This document shows, in pieces, positions 34,960-42,780 of a DNA stretch of 64,000 bases. The position numbers were made by a program, and so were the translations under genes. This stretch comes from Rhizophagus irregularis. Lineage: Eukaryota; Glomeromycota; Glomeromycetes; Glomerales; Glomeraceae. Below the pieces are notes generated by a model that searched no databases, had not been told where the DNA came from, and saw only the letters and a list, made by a program, of their open reading frames with translations. Location of the stretch: assembly GCF_026210795.1 (NCBI RefSeq), contig NC_089445.1:3348001-3412000 (forward strand), given 5' to 3'. Each line of letters opens with the position of its first letter. Within the stretch, counting starts at the first letter, position 1.

Positions 34960-37470
34960 ACTAGTATATTTTTATTTAACTAGGCTGCTTATCAAAAAAT
35001 TCTTTAACTTGCATATATTGAAGAAGTTCTTGATAAATTTGTCAGTCTTATCTCTAATGAATTCGTTTTTGATTAGGATTTTGACAATATTAAAAAAGAA
35101 AAGGATTCTAAGATTTAAAATATTATTTAATAATGTTAAATTCAAAGCGCAACCATTTGATAAAATTAAAAAAATTTTAAAAAAAAACTGCAGAAGGGTA
35201 AAAAAAAAGTAATTTATATTCAAAATAGTATTACATTATCGGTTTATTTTGAGGAATAATTTTTTATATAAAGTAAATTTTTTATTCAGGCGTGAATAAT
35301 ATATCAAAACTTCCTACGAACCTGATTATCAGTGAAGATGAAATTAAAGACGTTGGTTTAGTTCTTTTATATTTTTAATTAGTTGGTCGGGGTGTTTTCC
35401 AAGGTTGTTGGTCTTCATTGGAAAGGACAGGCTCAGTAAAGTCTGTGTTCATAATATTGAAGAACTTCATCTACATAGTGGAAAGTGAGGACGTGGTGGA
35501 AGGAAACAATCTGGAAATCTAACGAACCTAATGTTTCATCAGAGTTATATAGTAACGCGATAAAAAGCAAGTTATAAAGAAAATAATGTGTGTATGGGAT
35601 GATAATTGACAAAAGAAGAGATAGAAAGTTTGGATTATAGCAGAGATAAAGATGATAGTGATGAATCGTCATCAGTTGATCCAGTTGACCAAAGTCAATT
35701 GAAGATGGATATTATAGAATCCAAGATTTAGATTCAAGATGACGATGAACTTGAGATGATTATAATGAAACAATACTTCCGCCAAAGATAAAAAACTTGT
35801 AGGATAAAAGACTGGAAGCTTTAAGAGTATGTTACTAGTATGTTTATGCTTTAAATAAATTTTGTCATTAAAAGCAATTTTAACTTAAAAAGGAATTTAG
35901 TCAACTGTAAAACAATCTATGGAAATGTTGTTGAAACGTATACTCACACCAAAGACATCAGTTGATTTACTACGTGATATTGCGCAAGCTCAGCTTGATT
36001 CATGTCTTTATACGACTTGCTTTATTGGAGTAAAGGTGGGTTAAATTTGTAAAATAAATAATAAAAATAGAGACATGCTTACATATTTATCGTTTATAGA
36101 GGTGTTTTTTGCGAAGGAAACTAAAAAGTTTTAATGTATGATGGTACACACCAAAATGTTGAGAGCTCAATGTGAGAAATCAAGTTATGGGATATGATGA
36201 CAATCCGAGAACTATTCAGTCCACTACTAAAGGTGGGGGCATAATGTACCGTGTTATGGGGAGAAAACCATCTTGCAACATCAGATTATATTTGGGAGAT
36301 ACCGATTAAAGATTTCTTGGCCGCGTCAGATGAAGTATAACGAAATTGTCTTATGCTTAAGCTAAACCAAGTTATCTTTAAATCGGCGCAAGGAAAATTT
36401 CATCAAGTTTGGGCTGCATCATAGCTTTTCGATGCTCGAGTTGGTGTTGGAGTTGTAAATTATCCACCATTTATGTCAATGAAATTTAAAAGCTATAGAA
36501 TAATACAACAAAATGTTGAATTGGAGATATATGGAAGAATTACAGCAGATGATTCAGGATGGAAAAGTTTATTTATGATACTGAAAACGGGTTCGCTGGA
36601 TATTTTAGACACTAAAAAGTGCTACCAGTTATTATGACTGATGAACTTAATCAGGTTATTTTGTTTTTATATACTAATATTTCTTTTAGTTGTTAAAATC
36701 GGTTAATTTCATTCAGGAGAAAATTAATTGTGGTAATAAACTTTTTTTATTTGAATAGGCTCGCTTGCCTCTATTTGCTGGAATTTTAGATATTAGTGGT
36801 CATTTTGAGAACGAAATTATAGATATGTTTACTAGTCTCTTCAGGAACTATCTGTAAAGATATGAGAATGTCTTCTCTTTTATGGTTCACAAATTTATCA
36901 AAAACTTGTTTTATTTCAAAATGGATTAAATGGATTAAAGATCCTTATTGCAGCATGTGATACAGGTGCCATAGAACAATTAAGTGTATATGTTGCTTTA
37001 GGTAAAAATTCAATGTTGACGTGGATATGGAAAAGATGCTGGGTTAGCAAAGGATTACTACGATGGAGACATTTGTTGCTGGCCTATATTTTACATTTTT
37101 GGCCAAAACAAACAAAGGCGGGACGTATGCAAAACAACGAACCAATAACAGATAATGCGAGTGTTAGCGAAAGTACGTACCGATCATAATATATATATAT
37201 ATTATGTGATTTTTTTGGGTTAACTAATTGAATTTATACTATTAGTTTATTTAGTTAGTTTTTTTTTCAGTGAATAAAATTGTATTTGTCGGTGAAGCAT
37301 TAGTTGGTAATGAAGCAGTTGATCAACTTACGAAATTTAATTAAGCTTTGAAAGATTTTTCTAGAATACAAATCCAAAACATATAGGTGTATATATATAT
37401 GTATATATGTATATATGGAATGATTTTAACGAAATTTGATACAGTTGATGATAAGGTTTGGCGGGAATGA
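34960..37470 (+). pseudogene. Signal recognition particle receptor alpha subunit (SRP101/SRPR-like) pseudogene
   Basis: Successive pieces match the known layout of SRP receptor alpha. N-terminal SRX domain: 'AYQKILQLAYIEEVLDKFV' (about 34985-35040) and 'DFDNIKKEKDSK'. Charged linker: 'KKGRGGRK'-like and 'EEIESLDYSRDKDDSDESS' (about 35610-35680). GTPase NG domain: 'LTPKTSVDLLRDIAQAQLDS' (about 35940-36000), the start of the P-loop region (36010-36040), 'KILIAACDTGAIEQLSVYV' (about 36938-36995, family CDTFRAGAVEQL), 'GYGKDAGLAKDY' (about 37024-37060), 'AGRMQNNEP' (37116-37145, family DTAGRMQDN), 'KIVFVGEALVGNEAVDQLTK' (37278-37340) and 'ILTKFDTVDDKV' (about 37427-37460). Stops, shifts and an insertion at 36100-36840 show it is dead. 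The functional gene must be elsewhere, since SRP receptor is essential in most eukaryotes. Confidence 0.88.
36100..36840 (+). pseudogene. Unidentified coding fragment inserted in the SRP receptor pseudogene
   Basis: Between the P-loop exon and the 'CDT...VEQL' exon lies sequence with no counterpart in SRP receptor. One frame reads 'NHLATSDYIWEIPIKDFLAA', then 'KSAQGKFHQVWAAS', an in-frame TAG (36422-36424), then 'LFDARVGVGVVNYPPFMSMK' and 'GRITADDSGWKSLF'. Composition is protein-like and long-ranged, so this was an exon of another gene. I do not recognise the family. Confidence 0.5.
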
Positions 37471-37799
37471 TATTAAAAGTCCTCCAATTAACATATGGTA
37501 ATTATTTTGGCATTCCAGCTCCACTTGATTAGAATCTGATCATTCTGTCATATAACTGATTGTTGATAATCTTTTTTTTTTAAAAAAAAACAATAATCTT
37601 AGACGCTTTTTTTGGATCATCCTCGTTACATAAATCATCGTAACATAAAATCGTTAAAAAAATATAAAAACAACAAAACAACAAAGTTTTGAAACTACTC
37701 ATACAATAATTATATTTCCAGTGTAATTGTCATTAGTCAGGTAAGTTAAGTAACCATATTTCTTTTTATAAAAATAACTTTTGTTAAACAAGAAAGGAA

Positions 37800-37977
37800 G
37801 CGTCTGCGACAGAGAGAGTCTGTCGGAAGCCAGCAATGGCGAGTCATCATCCAGTCGGTGGCCGGCTGACTTTATTGTACAGAAGTTATTAGAGTTGTTA
37901 AACATGTAGGGCGTCTGCGGTAGAGAGAGTCTATCGGAAGCCAGCAATGGCGAGTCATCATCCAGTCGGTGGCCGGC
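37800..37977. repeat. Two direct copies of a 67-bp GC-rich unit
   Basis: 'gcgtctgcg(a/g)(c/t)agagagagtc' through 'gaagccagcaatggcgagtc' to 'atccagtcggtggccggc' occurs at 37800-37866 and 37911-37977 with only three or four differences, spaced 111 bp apart. Both copies are much more GC-rich than the surroundings. The overlapping minus-strand frames differ between the copies, so the unit need not be coding. Confidence 0.88.
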
Positions 37978-38065
37978 CTTATGTGCAATAACAATTCACT
38001 TTCAATTATTTTCTCCTTTACTTCGTTCAACAAGATATTTAATTTTTTATTTATCGTACTCGAAA

Positions 38066-38580
38066 GTGATAATGAAAACCTCACGCAACAAAACCTCACG
38101 CAACATAACTCGGCAAGAAGGTCACATTAACTGGATGTTGAACTCTCAAGATCCGAATCCTCTCTCATTTTTCCGACATATATGTCCGGCTAATCGGGTT
38201 CGAGCAATTGACAAATATCGGAATGTGCTTAATCTGGCCTTGGAGAATACCAACGATCTGTAACTGAAAAATAACTCCAAAAAAAGAAAGAAACGGTCGA
38301 TGTATGTAATTAAAGATTTCTTGAACATACTTATGTTATATTACCGTATTTCTAACCCTGTGCACCTTTTTAATAGGATGCAAACATTCAAAAGGATTGG
38401 GAAACGTGGTTACAAGAAAAAGCGGCGGTATGTCCAGTTTGCTGGCTTTTTAGATAGTTTTGTCTAACATTAATAAAAATTATGCACCACACAGATTATT
38501 ATTCGTCGTGATGTACGTAAATACCAATCTTAATCTTCATGGGGAGATAAACAAGTTAGTATCAATCAAGGTAAATTAGT
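38066..38580 (+). CDS. Hypothetical gene fragment, two or more exons
   Basis: The exon ending near 38263 includes 'RQEGHINWMLNSQDPNPLSF' and 'HICPANRVRAIDKYRNVLNL', with strongly protein-like composition. A GT (near 38262) and an AG (38379) bracket a possible intron, followed by 'DANIQKDWETWLQEKAA' and another GT. The end is unclear, and a stop follows 'IIIRRDVRKYQ'. No family recognised. It converges on the zinc-ribbon gene. It may be a truncated transposon-associated protein. Confidence 0.4.
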
Positions 38581-38588
38581 CATATTCT

Positions 38589-39122
38589 TCAAAAACAAAT
38601 TAAAAGACTTTCAAGCGGGCTATTCCAAATATGACCTTTATGACATTTCCACATCATTAGAGTATCAGAATTTCTATATGTGGTCGAAAGACATTTACTA
38701 TTTCGGCTAAGTGTAATTTGCTTGGCATCTTCAAGAGTAAGACGAGCATTACCTGCACAATATGAACACCACTTACCACTTTTCACATTGCCAAGAGTTG
38801 CATGCCATAAATGGTTTTCTTTGCAATGCCACAATAATGGCAATTGATTATCCTTATACTTAGTTGAGAGGCACTCTCCATGTTTAGATAATGCGATTTT
38901 TTTGATATCTTCAAGAGTGCGTTTTACTTTACCTGCACAATGTGGACACCATGTTCCACAATTTTTAATTTTACGAAGTGGGGCATACCATGTATGATTC
39001 TTAGAACAGCGCCATATTAATGGGGTTTTGTTATCTTTGTATTCAGTTGAAAGGTATATTTCACCATGAGATTCGGCAATAGTACAAGCATCATTTAAGG
39101 ATAATTTTTTCATTGTGAACAA
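38589..39122 (-). CDS. Zinc-ribbon repeat protein, C-terminally truncated (177 aa)
   Basis: Three tandem repeats of about 57 residues follow the pattern W-x-C-x3-NH/GH-x-W-...-W-C-x2-C-A: 'WRCSKNHTWYAPL...WCPHCAGK', 'WHCKENHLWHATL...WCSYCAGN' and 'WKCHKGHIWNSPL'. Each has CxxxH plus CxxC zinc ligands. The spacing and 'CLSTKYKDN' linkers fit the 'probable zinc-ribbon' domain (DUF4379-like) found in large DNA viruses and expanded in some fungi, where it often precedes a nuclease-like domain. The third repeat stops before its second CxxC, so the 3' end is missing. A nuclease-like C-terminus of this general kind lies at 40995-41456 but is separated by other sequence. Confidence 0.75.
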   Translation of the reverse strand: MFTMKKLSLNDACTIAESHGEIYLSTEYKDNKTPLIWRCSKNHTWYAPLRKIKNCGTWCPHCAGKVKRTLEDIKKIALSKHGECLSTKYKDNQLPLLWHCKENHLWHATLGNVKSGKWCSYCAGNARLTLEDAKQITLSRNSKCLSTTYRNSDTLMMWKCHKGHIWNSPLESLLICF

Positions 39123-39277
39123 AGATTCACTAATTTTTAGATTTTACTCTTCTAATTTCAAAGGAGTATCCCAACCTAGTCTAATCGCTAATGGATCATC
39201 TATCACCTTAGTAAAATCAAAAACTATAAATTCTGATTTCGCAAATGCTTTTCAATGATTTTGGATGCTTTTTTTTT

Positions 39278-39835
39278 GAATCATTTACAAATTGATGTAT
39301 AATACGAATAAGATCCTCTCCATTCCCTTCATTATTATTAAATAATGCTAGATGGGAAATGTTTTCATGAATTATCTTTGGCACGGCTTGATATTTCTAA
39401 GTTACGTATATTGGTGAGATGTTTTGATGCCGTCCACTAATAAAGTAAGGGATGATACGTTCTTGTATTCTTTTTGATTCTTACATCTGGAATTTTTTCG
39501 GCCTTTATTGTTTGAAATGAGATATTCTCCCGATATGGGTCAGGACTATTCGCAAAAATATGAATAGCATTTTTTACCAGCTCCCATTTAGGCTCGGCAT
39601 GCTTTTCACCTAATATAAGATCATCATTTTTAATATATCTATCCCCCTTCTTGCCTTTAAACATGCGCTGAAGTTTGTTGCCAAGAATAAGGTTTATAAC
39701 CATATTAGTTTTCCCACTATGTGAGACTCCAGTTACTAAAAGGCGAAAAGACCAGTCTGGACTATATTTATTTCCCTTCATTCGCTCCAAAGATTTTCTG
39801 GGAATCTCGTCAACGTTATACACAAAAAATTTCAT
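39278..39835 (-). pseudogene. A32/FtsK-HerA-type packaging ATPase remnant
   Basis: The first 132 codons from ATG 39835 contain the Walker A motif 'VTGVSHSGKTNMVINLILG' (GxxxxGKT, residues about 35-42) and 'KIPDVRIKK'. The downstream part continues in another frame after a deletion near 39475 that has removed the Walker B region: '(I)QERIIPYFISGRHQNISPI' then 'YVT' and an in-frame TAG (39399-39397) before 'KYQAVPKI'. P-loop ATPases of this type drive DNA packaging in Polinton/Maverick elements and nucleocytoplasmic large DNA viruses. It is inactive by frameshift, deletion and stop. Assignment to Polinton versus endogenous giant-virus origin is not possible from this fragment. Confidence 0.7.
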
Positions 39836-39934
39836 ATAGTATTGTTTATTTGATAAATTGAAATGAATTTCTTAGTAAATTTCTTTGAGAAATTTCAGCG
39901 AACTTAGTTCGCCCAAAATCACGTGAACTTTCAA

Positions 39935-40990
39935 GGGTTGGGCAAACTCCCCCAGCGTAACCATCAAAAAAAGCTCGGGCACGTGATTCATGTGATTTGA
40001 CTGCGGCTAAGTGTGGCTATGGAAATTGCAATACGCAGTTATTGCTAAATTAACTTCCTAAAGTCAACACCAACTCCAAAAGTAAAAGTTTCAGCCTAAA
40101 CTAACCTTCCTTACCTAACCCTAAGATACTCCAATGTCTACGTTATTTTCAAGGATAAGTATTTCCGCCTAAAACAACTTTCCTTACCCTAACCCTAAGA
40201 AACTCCAACATCTATGTTATCTTCAAGGATATGTATTTCCGCCTAAAACAACTTTCCTTACCCTAACCCTAAGATACTCCAACGTCAATGTTATCTTCAA
40301 AGATAAGTATTTCAGCCTAAAGTAACTTTCCTTACCCTAAGATACTCCACTCCAAAGATGATTGCTTGAGAATATAATGAAATTTTATAGATGTTAATTC
40401 ATAAAAGTAAAACAAATTCTTTTAAATTAATAAATTATTGTAATTATTTTATTTAATATTAATTTGACAATAAAATTTATTCAATTTTAATTTATTAAAA
40501 TACATTAAATTATTTTAAATAATGAGTGCTATCAATATGCCTTCCATGTTAATGGCATGGACGCATGGTTCACTTATTTTGCCTTACTAATTTTTGATGC
40601 AGACTAGTTTTGCTTTTCTAGAAGAGAAGGTAGCATTAATTAGGCTGTCAAATAACAGTTGCAAATTAGTTTGTTGAACTGGTATTATTGCTTACTTGGT
40701 GATTTCCAAGATATTAGGTTTATTCTACAGGTTTCATATATTTCTGCAAGTAGCTATTGTAAATAAAATAAGCCAACTTTTTTTTTAAAAATAAAAATTT
40801 GTATTCTTTGGTATTGGTAATGTAGACGCAAAAAGAAAGGAAAGCTTAAATAATAGCTTAAATAATACGTGATAAATATTTAAATAGATCAGTTGCCACA
40901 AACTGTGCTGTATGTAACAAAATCACATGCCCAAAAATCACATGCCCAAGCTTTTTTTGATGGTGTTACTGGGGAAGATAGGGTTGGGCT
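39935..40990. mobile_element. TIR element of about 1.06 kb with telomere-like internal repeats
   Basis: The left arm 39935-39988 ('gggttgggc...ctcccccagcgtaac', 'catcaaaaaaagctcgggca', 'cgtgatt') is repeated inverted at 40936-40990 ('aatcacatgcccaagctttt', 'tttgatggtgttactgggga', 'agatagggttgggct'). The arms are about 80 percent alike by eye. The interior has no ORF but holds the 74-bp tandem array at 40087-40350. The right arm abuts the nuclease-like pseudogene and the left arm lies about 100 bp upstream of the ATPase start, so the element may have inserted into a larger viral-type unit. Confidence 0.75.
40087..40350. repeat. 74-bp tandem repeat, 3.5 copies, with CCCTAACCCTAA
   Basis: The units start near 40088, 40161, 40235 and 40309, giving a 73-74-bp period. 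Each unit contains 'ttaccctaaccctaaga' (two telomeric CCCTAA repeats; one C is missing in the first unit and one repeat in the last), then 'tactccaa(c/t)(g/a)tc', 'gttatcttcaaggataagta' and 'tttccgcctaaaacaacttt'. Non-coding. Confidence 0.93.
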
Positions 40991-40994
40991 TCAC

Positions 40995-41456
40995 TTAATC
41001 CAAAAATCCTTTCTCGATTAATGTATATCTAATGAACGGATAAAAATCTGCAGTATACGGCACTTCAATAAGACATATGCCTTGCTCCTTGCATATATCT
41101 CGCTTCTTCTGATCACGCATTCTCTATTCATCCAAATCTATCTGGCCTCTCCTATGGAACATTGAATTAAGACTATAGTGTTGCTTGCCATGAAATTTGA
41201 ATTCTAGTCGCAACTCTTCGTTATATTCATCAAGTTGCATTCCATGCAAAAAATTTGGCCTATATGGTAGAAATTTCTTATCTAGTAGATCCTCAAAAAT
41301 ATATCGGCATTGGCATTCATTGCTTGAATGATGACAAAAAGGACACCATTCGAATTTTTTATAATATATTTTAACGGATACTCCCATTGATGTGCAGTAT
41401 GGATATTTATGATTTGCAGTTAGAAAGCTTGTGTAAGAATTTGATATATCAAGCAA
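40995..41456 (-). pseudogene. Nuclease-like (PD-(D/E)XK-type) C-terminal domain with in-frame TAG
   Basis: From about 41370 downward the frame reads 'FEWCPFCHH', '[20 protein letters not shown]', '[20 protein letters not shown]', a TAG stop at 41126-41124, and then in the same frame '[20 protein letters not shown]' to '[12 protein letters not shown]' and a TAA. The 'E-x-KFHGKQH' core followed by 'D-x2-K...C' is typical of restriction-nuclease-fold domains that terminate zinc-ribbon proteins in large DNA viruses and glomeromycetes. The residues before 41400 look unrelated and may be junction sequence. It is probably a 5'-truncated relic. The single TAG is the only break in the conserved part. 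Confidence 0.6.
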
Positions 41457-41743
41457 ATGGTAATGAGAAACTAAAAAAGATTTTTAAAATTAAATTAAAA
41501 CAAGAACAAGAAAGATTATGGACTGCGAGTTGCATAGAAAATATCAATAGTATTACGATGGCAGGACATAATTATTGGATACGTGACACAATAATTTTAT
41601 TAAAGAAAGAAAATATCAATATATGCAATCATGAGATAATTGGAAAACATCAAGATCATAAAATTATGGGTGGTAATATTGAAATTATTAGTTTATTCCC
41701 AAAAAATTTAATTTTGATTAGTGCACAATCAAGGAAAAAATAA
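41430..41743 (+). pseudogene. Unidentified coding fragment
   Basis: The plus-strand open frame has a coherent lysine-rich sequence, including '[20 protein letters not shown]' and 'HNYWIRDTIILLKKENINI'. It has no upstream start of its own, since the first 15 codons overlap the nuclease-like frame on the other strand. It resembles the C-terminal parts of retroelement proteins in composition, but no motif is decisive. Confidence 0.35.
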
Positions 41744-41818
41744 AAATTTAATCTTTTTAATCTTTTTAGAACAGTTACTAAAAGCAGACTGTAAAAGTTT
41801 AATGAAAAGGAAACATAC

Positions 41819-42275
41819 AGTCTAACCTCGATATACCGATAGTTTATATACCGATAATTGACATATACTGATAAATTTCCCTTGTCCCGTTTCACAATTA
41901 ATAAAAAAACCTCACTATACCGATATTACATATTGTTTCATGATGTAACATATACCGATGCAATTTCTTTGTCCCTTAATAAGTAATATATAGTACTATA
42001 TACCGATATTTCAAGTTACACCAGCATATATACTAGCTTTTTTTGTTTTAACGCGTCATGTTTTAACTAGTAATGATGTCTCAACAACAAAGAAAAGGAA
42101 GTCTGTTCAAGATACCTTCTAACCAAATAAAAGAGTTGTATTGACACATGCACAAAAGCGTCAACTCTGTTTAGATTCTCAGAAAACGCCACACCCTACT
42201 TAAGAGGAACTTGCTGTTTTATATAAAGTTAAGCAAAATACTGTTTCAGATATTTTTTAAAAAAAAGAAAAGTGG
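41819..42275 (+). mobile_element. Left end of a pogo/Tigger-type transposon with CENP-B-like HTH remnant
   Basis: The terminus CAGTCTAACCTCGATATACC is preceded by TA, as for Tc1/pogo elements, and followed by repeated 'ATACCGAT' boxes up to about 42010. At about 42127-42265 a frame encodes 'LTHAQKRQLCLDSQKTPHPT', a TAA, then 'EELAVLYKVKQNTVSDI', which matches the N-terminal helix-turn-helix of CENP-B/pogo transposases. The rest of the transposase and the right end are missing. Confidence 0.7.
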
Positions 42276-42780
42276 TTACTTGTAAACCCAGACTCAAGTA
42301 ATCATAATTTTTTTAATTAATTCCCTTAAATTCATTGCTGTTTTCTAAATTGATAATCACAATTTTTTTTTATATATTAATTTCTTTACCTGCTAGAACA
42401 AATGATCCAATGCATGAGATAAACCTACTACTCATATGGGCTGATCGTGCTCATCTCACTAAATAAGTTTATGTGATGTTGACGAGTTGTACCACCCAAG
42501 ATCGTGAGTTGTACCACTGGTGTACCACCCAAAAATGTGTGATAAAAAAAACTCCCACCAAAAAAGTACCAAAAACGCGTGAAAAAAAAAAGAAATCCAA
42601 TAACCGCACAGGACATAACCTTTTCGCTATTGAAATCGCAAGTTCAGATCAGTTTTAGATCAGTTTCATTTCGAAATTAACAAAATTAAGAAATATTATA
42701 AAAAGTAGTCTTATACGAACCTTTATAAATAGTTGCACTTAAAACGAAGCTTTAGTCACATTTTATAAAAGAATTGCACC
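42276..42780. other. Spacer upstream of the RAG1-like gene
   Basis: It contains three copies of 'TGTACCACC' between 42487 and 42532 ('gagttgtaccacccaagatc', 'gagttgtaccactggtgtacc'). No clear terminal inverted repeat or RSS-like heptamer was found by eye. The last 100 bases precede an ATG in a good context (caccATGg) at 42781. Confidence 0.4.

Noticed and set aside
34972-35223. Overlapping open frames on both strands
   Set aside because: They are shadows of the SRP-receptor N-terminal exon; only the plus-strand YQKILQLAY frame matches a family.
37872-38099. Minus-strand frames over the 67-bp repeats
   Set aside because: The two repeat copies are read in frames that are not maintained outside the repeat; composition comes from the repeat, not from a gene.
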